DNA of 64,000 nt from positions 185,508,071-185,572,070 of the forward strand of contig NC_084462.1 of assembly GCF_027409185.1 (NCBI RefSeq), read 5' to 3'. Position 1 is the first letter of the stretch; each line of letters begins with the position of its first letter. Shown piece after piece: positions 12,185 through 23,790 of the stretch. This DNA comes from Cynocephalus volans (Eukaryota > Chordata > Mammalia > Dermoptera > Cynocephalidae). The notes under the pieces were generated by a model. It was given only the letters and a program-made list of their open reading frames with translations. It was not told the origin of the DNA and searched no databases. The position numbers were made by a program, and so were the translations under genes.

Positions 12185-12608
12185 TTTCTCACTCAGTAGT
12201 ACATGGTGGTGTCCTGGGATCTCAGGCCACTCCTAGTTAAAGAAGTTTGGCTCCTGGAGGTTTCCCTCGTGATGCTGACTTGGGATTTAAGAGTTGTGCT
12301 TCCACACACCTCATATCACACTGACCCACTCCAGTGCCCTTTCTGGAGGCTGGTGGATCCAGTGCCCATCACAGCTGGTTAAAGAGAATCAAGAAATAGT
12401 GCAAGTGAGGAACAGGTTCTGTGAGGTCCTCACCAGGCACAGCCCCGTTTCCTGCAGTTGCGATTTGGACAGGAAACCTAGGGGTAAGGAGCATCACCAT
12501 CAGTCAAACACACTGGAAACCCCATGCCCAAGTCCCTTTCCTGAAGTCCCAGAGACACTCACAGCAGGGAGTGGCCACCAGGCAGAGGAGCATTCCCACG
12601 ACATCCAT
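12185..12608 (-). pseudogene. IGHV pseudogene, clan II, VH2-like
   Basis: On the minus strand a 46-bp leader exon (12563-12608, starting MDVVGMLLCLVATP) ends at a good GTGAG donor. The V exon starts after an AG acceptor at 12477 and runs to about 12185. The V exon reads SQLQETGLCLVRTSQNLFLT then CTIS, and later SLTSCDGHWIHQPPERALEW, which is clan II and closest in style to VH2. There is an in-frame stop right after CTIS, frameshifts in framework 3, and the second conserved cysteine codon before the CDR3 junction is TGA. The heptamer is TACAGTG (12178-12184) instead of CACAGTG, and a 4-bp insertion displaces the nonamer. Leader length and splice sites are preserved while the exon is dead. Confidence 0.85.
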
Positions 12609-12659
12609 GCTCTGATGAAGGGCTCCTGGTGGAAGGAGACTGGGGCTGCTTCTCCAAGG

Positions 12660-14380
12660 GCTGGGCGTTCAGCCTGACACTGGGGTCTGCTTTGCACGAG
12701 GGAGGTCTCTGAGGTTATAAGTGTGGAGCAGAGTGGAGGGTGTCGACCTACCCTTCATTTGTGCAGAATGTTTTACCTTTTGCTGCTGAAAGGAAATTTG
12801 GAGGCAGAACTTCAAAGACTCTTCTTTGCCTCACTGCCTGGTCATCATCCGGTCTCCAGAAAAATATTAAGAGAAGTGGAAATGGAGAATGCAGAGTTTG
12901 TCATCACAGAACATGTAGAAATGTTTCAAGTGATTTCTGGTTCCAGGAGAAGTCCGTGACCTTTTGATCCTCACGTGCTCCATTCCCATGTCTGGTCTTT
13001 GAAACTGATGGTCAGTCAGTGGCCTCAGTCTCTCTGCACACACATCGCTTATGTGTGACTTCAATAAAACAGTTGTGCTTCTGGAGAATCTCGGAGTTGG
13101 TTCCCTTCAGAACAGGCAGACTTTCCTCAGATAGACAGATATGAGTATGTGCCTTTGTGGGGTGTGTGTGTGTGTGTATTTTAGAGAAACAGAGAGACAG
13201 AGAGACAGAGAGGCCTCTAGTACATCCTGCTTCTCAGAGACAGTTACCAAGGTAAACATATAGACATGAATATCCCTCCACTTTTGGAACAACCACATGG
13301 GATTTGAAATATTACTGTGGAAATTTCTAGAAAACTCCATCTTCCTCAGTCTCATTCACAAATCATCTGTTCACACTCCTGCCCCAACACTTCTAACGTC
13401 AGTCTTAACGGTCACATCAGACTCAGTCTTGAGGTTCATAATCTCATCACTTGCTTCTGCTCAGAGGTGACTCCTCGGTGGTGTTTTCTCCAGGGCAGAT
13501 CCTCCTGCATCTGCAGACCTGTGACATGGACACGCTCTGTGCCCTGCCTCCCCTTACCCAATGTACTCTGGTGATTCATGTCCAGGATGATGACTATATC
13601 CCATCCCTTTCACCTGGGACTCAATGGATCACAGCAACTCTGAATGTCAGCTGGGCATATGGTGCCAGTGTTGGGGTTCTGGTCCATTTCTACAGTTTGG
13701 TGATGACACTGCATGACCCACGGCTTCTGTCTTTGGGATTCTAGTCCCACCATTTTTGGCACACTTTCTTTCTCAATTTGAAATTGTTTGTGTTTGCAGT
13801 TGATTATTTCTTTTAGCCCTTTTTATTTAAAATGAACTGCAAGAAGTTGTAAGTTGTGAAATTGTATTAAAATAGATGTACAAATTGCTCCCTTATGACA
13901 GTACAAGTCATACAGCAGACGATCTTAGGTAAACACAATAGAAACAATGACTTTGAAATGGAGAAGGTGTACATATAAAAAATAGGGACTATACATTACA
14001 TCTGTGTAAATCATCAGATTCCAAATAAGAAAGTGGTAAAGTGATTGGAGTAAATGACCTGTTTTCTCAGAGTGAGGGGTTTAAGAAAAATTTAGACTCA
14101 AGTGTAGAATGGTGGAGTAGGTGTAAAGGCAAAGATTTGCTCATTGAAATGGAAAATGCAGAAACCTACACACAAAAAAGAAAACAAACAAACAAATAAG
14201 AAACAACAACAATAAAAACATGCTCACAGACTTGCTCTGCACCTGCTCCAGGTGCTGGGCCCTTTGGGCAGAGGGTCAGGAGTGCCACTCTAGATCAGTC
14301 CTGTGTCACCTTCTAGGGTTCTTGCTGCTTTCCCCAGACCAATGTTGTGGAGATTTTCCTCTGTGTTTCACTCTAATAGT
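12660..14380. other. 5' flank of the VH2-like pseudogene and unclassified sequence
   Basis: Includes a short GT run (13163-13178) followed by a GAGACA-rich tract. No octamer ATGCAAAT is visible upstream of the pseudogene leader, suggesting that its promoter has eroded. Nothing else identifiable. Confidence 0.45.
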
Positions 14381-14389
14381 GCCATAGTT

Positions 14390-15345
14390 TCAGGACTGAA
14401 ATTTAATTATTATTCCACTTTGAGTTGATTTTTGTGTAAGGGTGCAATTTCATTCTTTTGCATGTGGATATCCAATTTTCCCAACAAAATTCTGGAAGAC
14501 ATTTTGCTCTTCTCATTATGTGTTCTTGCCACCTTTGTTAAAAATCAGTCGAACATAAATGTTGGGTTTTATTTCTGGGCTCTCTGGACTATATGTCTGT
14601 ATGTCTGTGTGTATGTCATCACCATACTGTTTTGATTATTTTAGCTTTATAATAGATTCTGAACCATGATTAACTCAGAGTTATCTCTGGGATGCAAAGA
14701 CGGTTCAAAAGAAGCAAGTAAATAAATATGATAAATGCCATTACAGAATGAAGGGGAAAAACCTATAATCATCTCAACAGAGGCAGAAAAAGGATTTGAC
14801 ATCCTTTGATATCTTTTTAATAACAAAAATTTCAACAAATTAGTGATAGACATATTATCCTTCACTATATTAACGGTGATATAGGACAATCCCACAGCTA
14901 ATGACATGCTTAACAGTGAAAGTCTGCCTTTGTTAAACATGATCAGAATAAGAACTTCTCTCACCACTTCCTTTCAACATAGAACTGGAAGTCTAGCCAG
15001 AACATTGAGGTAATAAAAATAAATAAATGTTATCCACTTATGAAAGGATAATAAAAACTATATATTTGATGATAACATGATCTCATATATAAAAACCCTA
15101 AAGACTCTGCCTGTTAACTGTGAGAACCAACAAACACATTTAGTAATATTGCATCCTAAAAAATCAGCACATAGAAAGCAGTAGTGTTTCTATACACTAA
15201 CAATAAACTATCTAAAAATAAATCAGTAAAACAATTCTATTTACAATAGCATCAGAAAAAATAATTAAATTCCTGGGAATAAATGTAACCAAATTGCTTA
15301 AAGATTTGAATATTGAAAACTCTAAAGCATTGATAAAAACTTGTA
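14390..15345 (-). mobile_element. L1 ORF2 fragment with 5' inversion
   Basis: 14390-14660 is antisense L1 ORF2 ('catgtggatatccaattttc'). From 14665 to 15345 the sequence is sense ORF2 from further upstream ('tctctgggatgcaaagacgg', 'ctcaacagaggcagaaaaag', 'ggaataaatgtaaccaaatt'). Opposite orientation of adjacent ORF2 parts with a short missing piece between them fits a twin-primed minus-strand insertion. Confidence 0.75.
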
Positions 15346-15429
15346 AGTAAAGGGCAGACACAAAAGTGCAGATCAAGGAAGCTACAGAGCACCTAACAGG
15401 ATGAATCAAAGCAAAAGAAATGAAGCACA

Positions 15430-15870
15430 AACACGCACATGCACACGCGCACATATGTACACGTACACACACATGCACACACGCACATATGTACACGTAC
15501 ACACACATGCACACGCGCACATATGTACACGTACACACACATGCACACGCGCACATATGTACACGTACACACACATGCACACGCGCACATATGTACACGT
15601 ACACACATGCACACACGCACATATGTACACGTACACACACATGCACACACGCACATATGTACACGTACACACACATGCACACACGCACATATGTACACGT
15701 ACACACACATGCACACACGCACATATGTACACGTACACACACACGCACATATGTACACGTACACACACATGCACACACGCACATATGTACACGTACACAC
15801 ACATGCACACACGCACATATGTACACGTACACACACACATGCGCACACACATGCACACACACACATACAC
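15430..15870. repeat. Minisatellite, about 34-bp unit, 12 copies
   Basis: Twelve copies of a unit built on catatgtacacgtac joined by CA-rich linkers (acacacatgcacac with acgcgc or acacgc variants). Spacing is 32-34 bp, with one shorter unit near 15740. Each unit holds the palindromes CATATG and GTAC. Almost the whole array alternates purine and pyrimidine. Long open frames on both strands, rich in His/Thr or Cys/Val, arise from the repeat and are not genes. Confidence 0.95.
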
Positions 15871-15879
15871 ACCCATGAC

Positions 15880-16175
15880 CAAGATGTTAAGTGTTATAAC
15901 ATTAAATCCTCAGAACATACCGAACGTGGTCAGGCTAAGAAACGCTTACACATAAAAGAATAAAGGTAAGAATTACAGCGGATTTCTCGTAAGAATCAAA
16001 GCCAACAAAAATTGAGAGATTTGAAATGTTTAAAGTTTTGGAAGCTTCAACCAACACCACCTGGGACTCTCAATTCAGCTAAATGATCCTCCAAGAGTGA
16101 CAGAGACCAACAATTCCTCGTATGCACCTTCCATCCAGAAAGGAATAAATATTTGATATAAATTGAAGAGCACAG
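15880..16175. other. Short intergenic stretch
   Basis: No gene or clear repeat seen. It separates the minisatellite from the L1 3' end that opens VH4 block 1. Confidence 0.4.
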
Positions 16176-16179
16176 CAAC

Positions 16180-16375
16180 TATAGCCAATAAGAATAGATT
16201 ATATATTTCAAAATAGCAAAGAGTGAATTTCAAATGTCTCACCACAAAAATAAAATGAGGTGATAAATACGTTGATCACTTTGACCTAATTATTCCACAT
16301 TATATACGTTTATCAGAGCACCACATAGTTCCCCATAAATGAATACAAATATGATGTGTCATTTAAGAAAACATT
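16180..16375 (+). mobile_element. L1 3' untranslated end, shared by all VH4 blocks
   Basis: The phrase 'atatatttcaaaatagcaa' followed by 'ttccccataaatgaatacaa' and 'atgatgtgtcatt' is an L1 3' end. The same end recurs at 36000-36115 plus 36700-36800 and at 54425-54540 plus 55685-55790, where a solo LTR splits it. It is therefore a pre-duplication marker. Confidence 0.65.
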
Positions 16376-18731
16376 AATAACAAATGTGAAGGAGAAATAG
16401 CCTCTCTCAGACCACACAGTGGTCAAGGATCAAGGCGTCCCTCAGAATCACGAACGAGGTGAGCACAGCTGCCAGCACAGCTCCTATTGGACACCTTCAA
16501 TGTGACAAGTGGATGTAAACAAGCAACAATCACGAGGACACACACACGCAGTCCTTGACCTTTGGGAGCGACATAAGGGGTCTGGTTTCAGGTCTTGCAC
16601 ATAAGAAGCTTGGACGTCATCGCTCCCATCCAGACAACAAGAAAATCACTGAACAGACAGAAAATCAGTGACTCTTCTTAAATATCTAAAAGAAGTGACG
16701 TTACAGGGTACACTACTGTCCCCAAATTGAAGATGCAATCAGGAAGACACAGAGGGTCACAGCTGGTCTGATCAGAAACTCATGAGCAGAAACCTGTGTG
16801 TGGTCCAGGATGGGGGAAGATACACCAGAGCTGTAGGTGAAGGATTGCTGGAGACTCAGGGTGGGGAAATCTGAGAGTTGGGTCCGTCCCAGGGGGAAGG
16901 TCTTAGAGATCCCAACCTTTTAAACTCCACCTCAGCGGTGCGATGAGGTTCTCAATGAAAATACCATAAAAGAACCCTCATGCTCCCTGCAGAGAAAGGG
17001 GGAAGGAGCCATTCTGAGATTCAGCAGAGCAGGACGCTCTTCAGAAGGTCACCTCAGGAGAAACTAATTTAGCTGATCCCAAGAGGGGATTACTTCTTCA
17101 GAGCATAATTGACCACAGAGAAGAGAAACACCCAACTCTGTCCCCTTCCCTGAGAGCCTTCCAGTCTCGCCTAAGAGCCTCATGAAGGGAGAAGCGCCTG
17201 TGAACGTCACAGCCAGGACACGGCTCACTAAAGGACAGAGCTCGTCATAGGACTGTGCAGTGCTTCCCTACCACCCACACTACCCACACCTTACACACAA
17301 CGTTGTGATCTGACAAGTTGTGACCCTCTGTGTCCTCCTGACTGCATCTTCAATTCGGGGGACAGGAGTTCACCCTGTGAACTCACTTCTTTTACAGATA
17401 TAAGAAGAGTTACTGATTTTCTGCGTACTAACAGGGAAAAACTAAAACACCACATGCACCTTAGACACTATTTAAGAAGTCTCTGAAAACCTAGTCCACA
17501 GAGGAGACACAAACAAGGACACCAGGGGACATTTTATCCAGTCCATAGCTTGCCTTGTCATCCTCTTTTCAGTGACTTTTGCAGAGACAGACTTTCTAAT
17601 TAATAGCTCCAGCCTGTCAATGTTTCTTCCCTGCGTTGTCCTGTTGTCTCACCTCCATTGCATGTGGTATTTTCTCTTTTTATGAAACATTCGTAAGCCG
17701 TAGGTGCCTGCTCAGCACCACGTGAGGTCCCTACCTTCAATGATCAGCCTCATTACTGGGCCCCTCATCTGCACCTGCACAGGAGACTTGGTAAGAATTG
17801 AGCAGGGACCTTGACTCAGGGAGCTGAGTGTCTAGGGACAGATCTAGTGAGAATTTAAACAGTGGTAGACAGAGGATGGTATTAGGGCAAGTGTCCGTGA
17901 TGTCTGAGGGACAGCAGAGAGTGGGCAGGGAGCAGGGCTCTGTCCAGCTGCTTCTCAATATCCACAGGGAATCGCCCCAGGGAACCTGAGATACACAACT
18001 TAGGACACAGTTCCCAGGGCTGCTTTGAGAGGCCCCACCCAGAATGCAGCCCAGCAGGGCCCTGGTGGGAATTTTTCTCTGTGCTTGTCACCCTGAAACC
18101 TCCACAGAGAAGTGTAAGAGCTGTGTCTGGCCCCCAGGCAGCTGCTTCTCCATCCAGGACACTGGAGGATGGACAGAGAGAGGGACACATACTGAACAAA
18201 TGTGTCCACAGTGTGAATGAGTATCCAGAGGATAGACTGCCCCAGGCAGGACACGGACCCCATGGACAGAGTTCCTGAGGGATGATCATAACCATGTGGC
18301 AGCACGTGTGCTTGACTGAGGAAAAAGACCACTTAGGGACACTGTGCGCCTGGACTGAGCTAACCTTTAGGGAAAAATATTGTTGATCACGTGAAGATAA
18401 GAAAAGAATCTTTACAATGATTTGTGTGTCAGGAAAGAGAACAGGTCATGTTCACACCTGAGAAATAAAAGGTCCCAGTGAGTGGAAACATCTTATCTAC
18501 AAATGAGGGAAGTTACTTCAGTCTGTGTTGCCTGCAGTGAGAACATGGGAATTAGAGTCACAAACAACAAAGCAGGAAATGACCCTGAGGGTCATCTGGG
18601 AGTCAGCAGAGCAGAGGAAACCTCAGATCCCAGGAGGAACCCCCCTCTCTGCACCTGCTCCATGGGGCACAGGAGCTGGGTGGGCCTTGAGCGCTCCCTG
18701 CAGCCCAGACCACTCTTGTATCCTGCAGGGA

Positions 18732-18770
18732 GGTTTGTGTCTGGGCTCATGCTGAATTCCTGTCACTGTG
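18732..18770 (-). promoter_or_regulatory. V(D)J recombination signal, 23-bp spacer
   Basis: On the minus strand, heptamer CACAGTG (18764-18770) directly follows the last V codon. A 23-bp spacer and the nonamer ACACAAACC (18732-18740) follow. The heptamer is perfect and the spacer has the length used by IGHV genes. The nonamer is close to the ACAAAAACC consensus. Confidence 0.95.
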
Positions 18771-19211
18771 TCTCTCGCACAGTAATAGACGCCCGTGTCC
18801 TCATCGGTCACAGAGCTCAGCTGCAGGAAGAACTGGTTCTTGGACGTGTCTCTGGTGATGGAGGTGCGGCTCTTGACGGACGGGTTATAACCTGTACCAC
18901 CACTATAACCAATGTATCCCATCCACTCAAGGCTCTTCCCCGTGGGCTGGCGGATCCAGTGCCAGTAGTAATCACTGGTTGTGATGGAGAATTCAGAGAC
19001 TGTGCACGTGAGGGAGAGGGTCTGCGAGGGCTTCACCAGTCCTGGGCCCGACTCCTGCAGCTGCACCTCGGACAGGACACCTGGAGACAAGGAGAATCAA
19101 TCACTGTCAGTCACATGCAGTCACAACCATATCGTAGACCCATGTGTGACATCTGAGACACTCACCTTGGAGAGCTGTCACCAGGCAAAGGAGAAGACCC
19201 CACAGTCTCAT
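18771..19211 (-). CDS. IGHV: IGHV gene, clan II (VH4-like), apparently functional
   Basis: Two exons on the minus strand: leader 19166-19211 (46 bp, [15 protein letters not shown]) and V exon 18771-19080 (310 bp), with an 85-bp intron using a strong GTGAG donor and a CTCCAG acceptor. The join restores GVLS before mature [20 protein letters not shown]. Both conserved cysteines (LTCTVS and VYYCAR) and the FR2 tryptophan (WHWIRQP) are present, with no stop. CDR1 is about [10 protein letters not shown] and CDR2 about IGYSGGT. It encodes the heavy-chain variable region joined to D and J in B cells. FR2 has PTGKS instead of the commoner PPGKG. An octamer lies about 113 bp upstream and an intact recombination signal abuts the 3' end. 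Expression cannot be judged from sequence. Confidence 0.93.
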
Positions 19212-19323
19212 CTTCTGTTAGATCTCAACTCTGCCTTCCCCAGACACCTGAGCCCTGTCTGAGGACAGACCTGTGAGCTTCCACCACCCATGAGTCCACA
19301 TTTACCCTGGAGCTTGAAGGAAA

Positions 19324-19331
19324 ATTTGCAT
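19324..19331 (-). promoter_or_regulatory. Ig octamer ATGCAAAT
   Basis: Exact ATGCAAAT on the coding (minus) strand, about 113 bp upstream of the leader start. This is the Oct-1/Oct-2 site typical of VH promoters. Confidence 0.9.
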
Positions 19332-20769
19332 GTGGGAGAGCTCTGTCCTTATAAGCGGTAAGGAACTGAGGTGGGACTTCTGCATTTTTGATGGGCCTAT
19401 ATTCTATTATTTTCTGAAAATTACATGACATATAATTATCAGATGTGAAAGAACACTCCATAATATGGCCCCAGATTTCTTAGCCCAGATCTACCTTCCT
19501 TCTACCTTCTCTTGTGCCTTGTCTTGGGCCCAGCCCAGCTTTTCCCACAAACTCAAGCTCTGGGTCGTGCTTTTACAGTTCTGATCACAGCACAACCCCT
19601 GCTTTCTTTCCCTGCACCCTCTCCTGTCATGTGGTTCTCATCACATCTGAGAGCTTGTTACATTGTTACATGGTTGCTGTTCCATGTGTTCCAGGCCTGC
19701 CTTGTGCTCTGTCCACCATGTGATACAAGACACAGCACATGGGAACCCACAGGGACTCTGCAAAATACAGCATCCTGTACAGTACTCGTGAAACTGATTC
19801 TCACTGTTTGGAAAAGATAAATGGACTCTTTTAAATGCGCATTAACAAGGTAAATCCTGTGCTTCTAATGTGTTCGAATTTTCAACAGAAATTCAGTTCT
19901 CACCCTTATTATTTTAAACATTGATGTAATTCTTTCATTTAGTCCTACAATCACATCAGATATCCCCGCTTGTGAAAATATCAATCACAATGGTTAACAT
20001 GCAAGCAGTAATAATATCCCTAATATGAAAGTTTAAAAACACACTTCCCTTTGATGTCGCTGCATTGGGGCCCATGACAGCCACTCCATGACTCTGGTCA
20101 CTGCCCTCTGAGATGCCGCCCACCACAGAGAAAGAGGCCAGGGGCTGTGCTGGATGCTGTGCTGTGTCTACTCCTGTGAGCCCCCTCTATGTCCCAAGAG
20201 CAGGCCCATGTCATGGAGGGACAGCCCTTGAAGGCTCCTGAGTGGATTGTAAGTCAGGAGCTGCTGATGGACATTTCGGGGCTGATTCTTCAGTTCTTGT
20301 TAACTCATGAATTTTGCTGAGATTTTACCAAAATGGTCAAAGACCTGAAAAAAGACAAAGGAAAACAAACACACTGAAATGACAAAGCAAGTATCAGACC
20401 CAGGATAAGATGTGACATAGGTTTTGGAATTATCAGAGAGGAGATTTAAAATAACTAGGTGTATGTGCAACTCTGTTTCGGTTTGTTTCTAAACCTTCAG
20501 CTGACTCTGCAGAGTCCCAGCTGCCCATGTCGATTTACCCAGGATAATTTATCAGTACGTTCTGCCTAGTGTAGCAAACGCTCCAGCATCTCAGTGCAAT
20601 AAAGTTTCAAGAACAAATACCTACTGTTTGCTCATTTCTACTCTAATGTGTCCAGGAGGGAAGTTGCGGTGAGAAGAGGTGTCTGATTCATAACGTCACT
20701 CAGGAACCCAGACTCCCACTGGTTTGAGACCCAGAACCTACAGCTTGTGGACTGATGCTTAATAGAAGA

Positions 20770-20975
20770 CAGAAGGTGAGGGAATGATGAATTTCAGGTG
20801 TACTATTTTTTAACTGTTGTAAATACACTTACCATGAGCTCTTCTCTGTTAACACATTGTAAGTGCACAATGCAGTATTGTTAACTGTGGGTGCAGTGTT
20901 GTAGAGCAGATCCCCAGAGCTTGTTCATCCTGTGCAACTGAAGCTTTGTACCTGTTGAACTTTAATTTAATTATC
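20770..20975 (-). mobile_element. Old L1 3' fragment, antisense
   Basis: 'gtaagtgcacaatgcagtat' and 'gttcatcctgtgcaactgaa' are typical of antisense L1M 3' sequence. The equivalent fragment is at 40640-40830 in VH4 block 2, so it predates the duplication. Confidence 0.6.
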
Positions 20976-21162
20976 CAGGCTGTGACTGTGTATCTGTGTA
21001 CCTTTCCTTTGGTTTGATTAATCATATGGTCCTGACTTACATCAAAAGATCAAAAATGTATGTTTTCTGTCATCTCTGCATGCAAGAGGACAACAGGTTT
21101 TGGGGGGAATTGGAGGGTAACACACTAACCATGTGTCACCTGAGTCTCTCTCTCTCCCCCCT

Positions 21163-21191
21163 ACACACACACACACACACACACACACACT
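21163..21191. repeat. (CA)n microsatellite
   Basis: A (CA) run flanked by CT-rich sequence. The equivalent place in block 2 (about 41000-41040) has CT repeats but no long CA run, so the expansion is specific to this copy. Confidence 0.9.
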
Positions 21192-21435
21192 CGCGCGTCC
21201 GCCCGCAAACATTCACCAGGGGTGTTTTTGGAAAATCTAACTTGAACAATGCCTCTGATTGATGCTGAGCAATTCCTTGTAACATACACAAATGTGAAAC
21301 TTCACAGCCCTGTTCTGACATATGTCACTGTGTAGTGGAACAATCTCCCAAGGTACAGATTCAGCAGGTCAGCCCTGTGTGTTGTGGAGAGTGAATCGTC
21401 GCTGTTCCTTGTATAATAATTATCCTGCTAGCCTC

Positions 21436-21443
21436 ATTTGCAT
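21436..21443 (-). promoter_or_regulatory. Isolated Ig octamer without a V gene
   Basis: Exact ATGCAAAT on the minus strand, but no leader or V exon lies downstream on that strand. The homologous position in block 2 (about 41272) has lost it (catgcaca). It may be a relic promoter or a chance match. Confidence 0.4.
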
Positions 21444-22039
21444 GTTGCATATTAACTTGCATTAGGAGTGTTTGTGTTTTGTGGATGGATCTATTTTTTA
21501 ATTATTTAAAGAAAAAATAATATTAAAATTCATTAAGCAGGACTCTCACACCAATAAAAGGATAAAATATATTCAAAAAAATGTCTTATATAGATTGTCA
21601 GAAAAGGGAGAAAAAATACTAGCAGAGAGAATTTTATTATGCTTTAAATGAAACAATGTTAAACACAATGACTATGCAAATAATAACCATAATGAGCAGT
21701 ATTGATATGTTTAATGAATCAGTAAGCAAACCTAAACAACAGCAAAAAATAAATTATGAAACAGCAATGGCATTGGAGACCAACAGAGAGGTGAGTTGAG
21801 ATTTTATCTCATGGATTTAGGGATTATAGGGATCAAAATTCTGAGCATCACTAGACTTGGATAGGACACAGATTTGTACGTTATTCTATTCTGAAACACA
21901 AATATAGAAGAAAGAGAGAGAGAGAGAGACAAGGAGAGGGAAAGAGAAAACTATCACGGTGAAAAAAGGTAAAATGTTCAAGAATCAGACCTACAAGGCA
22001 AGGAAGAAAGGGGGTCATGGATTGAGAATAACCTTAGAG

Positions 22040-22500
22040 ATCAGAAAGCAGCACACCCCATCATGTCAAAATGTGCACGTAACTGTGTTAAATTTCTCTG
22101 CCATGAAAAGGAATGACATTCCATCATTCACAGCAACATGGATGACCTTGGTGAAAATAATGTTGAGTGAAATAAGCCAAGCAAAGGGGAAAAAATGCCA
22201 CATGTTCTCCATCATAAGTGAGAGGTAAGAGAGAACGAAGGAAGGAAAGAAAAGCCACAGGGGTGCATTGGTCTTGCAGAGGGACAGAGCAGACCTCGGG
22301 TTGTGGAATGGGGTGGAGACAAGACAGAGGGGGAAGGACATAAGGGATTAATTGTGCGGGGGACATGAGGAATAATCACAATTCGTAGAATAGGCATGGT
22401 AATAGTACTGATCTGGCCACCACATTTTGGACACAAGTGCCGACGGTAAGCTTTGTACCCTGTGAATATTCATAACCAATAAAATAAAATAGAAAATAAA
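22040..22500 (+). mobile_element. L1 3' end, sense
   Basis: 'acatggatgaccttggtgaa', 'gtgaaataagccaagcaaag' and 'cttgtgacctaataacatcat'-type 3' wording near 22110-22210 mark the distal L1 3' region. An A-rich end follows near 22495. The insertion is not apparent at the same place in block 2 (about 41850). Confidence 0.7.
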
Positions 22501-23133
22501 AAAAATATTGAATAAAAGAAGTAAAAGGCAAAATGAGAGCTTTTATTGCAAAAAGTGCATGCTATCGGCAATATCTGCAGTGCACGTTTGTATGTATTTG
22601 AAGGTAAGATGTTTGGGAATGCATGACCTGAAATCAGCAATGAAAATATTGTCAGAGAAAAGCTGACATAAAAACACGGATGTTATGACGAGGCTTTATT
22701 GCAGTTCAATTATGTCTGAAGATAATGCCCTAAACTGCATGGCTGTGGTTCTTGGTAACAAATCAATCACCACGTTACACTTTTTCAGGGTCTTCCCATC
22801 AGACTTTCTAACATGGGATAATTCAATTCAATTTCAAATGTAACAGGGTCATGAGGAAACTAGTAAAAGGTTAAAAATACTCAGCAACACTTTTAATTTC
22901 CTCTTTAATTACAAAAGTGAGATTGACACTGGTTGATTTTTTATTTGTATGTTATGTTGTCAGCCCTTGGAAGTTCACATTCCACTTGCCTGGTAAATTT
23001 AGAGCATGACTGTGTTTAAAGGAAAGGCACAAATGATTGTTTAAAAATGTTTCCGCTAATACTGACCCTCAATTGAAAGGATAAATGTACCCTGCTGTCC
23101 TGTGTCCCGGTTTATAAGTAGAAAACTCAGCTC

Positions 23134-23141
23134 ATTTGCTT
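23134..23141 (-). promoter_or_regulatory. Degenerate VH1-type promoter octamer
   Basis: On the minus strand AAGCAAAT is followed by GAGCTGAGTT, the same context as the intact octamer at 25334-25341, and by text with TGTCCTGTG-like similarity. A duplicate is at 42513-42520 in block 2. One base differs from the octamer and no V gene follows. Confidence 0.35.
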
Positions 23142-23524
23142 ATGTAATTTGTTAATTTTTCCCTAAAAGTGTTTTCAGTGCAAAGTTCCTATCTCCATCG
23201 TGCTTCAGGTCTGTTCCCAAATTTTCAGGCTCAGAGATATTTGTATGTGTCCTCTGACCACTGAGGACACCAAGGATGATGGTTTTGACCAGAATACTCA
23301 GCCCATTCCCTCTCTGTTGTCTGATTCCTGCCACCCATGGGACTGTCCACCTCAGTGCTCTGCAGCTTCTGAGGCCATCTGGACGTCATCTGACACCAGG
23401 TGTGTGTGTTGTGAGAGGTGTCCTGGGGTCAGCAGATGCTCTGTCCTTACAGAAAAAGTGTTCTCAAGAAAGCTGCTTGATGGCTACAGACAATTTTAAG
23501 TAAATATTAGATAAATGTTTCTTT

Positions 23525-23790
23525 TAATCACAGATAAGTGAGAACATGTGGTATTTCTCTTTCTGTGCCTGACTCATTTCATGAAGCTAAAAATAAATAA
23601 ATAAATACAGAATTAATCTGTGGGGAGGAGAAGACACAACAATTACAATTCCTTGTGAAGTTGTTACAACAAGTGAACAGATATGAGGTTGTTGGGAGGG
23701 GGTGAGGCAGGGGGAAGGGAGGTTTTGGTAATATGCCATAATAATCAACTACATTGCATATTGATAAAATAAAACAAAATTCAAAAAAAT
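23525..23790 (-). mobile_element. L1 3' fragment, antisense/composite
   Basis: 'agataagtgagaacatgtgg' followed by 'tttctctttctgtgcctgac' is the well-known antisense L1 3' phrase. The following A-rich, GGGGA-rich text up to 23790 resembles an L1 3' end. Confidence 0.5.

Noticed and set aside
13526-13620. Plus-strand text starting ATGGACACGCTCTGTG, like a VH2 leader
   Set aside because: Opposite strand to all other V elements, no donor site at 46 bp, no V exon and no octamer around it; the similarity is short.
15430-15870. CRISPR-like spacing of repeats
   Set aside because: Units are contiguous tandem repeats without unique spacers, in mammalian DNA; not a CRISPR array.
15212-15963. Overlapping long ORFs rich in Cys/Val or His/Thr on both strands
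   Set aside because: Translations of the 34-bp minisatellite in several frames.
18482-19156. 224-codon plus-strand ORF over a VH4 gene
   Set aside because: Shadow of the antisense V exon; the same occurs opposite the other V genes.
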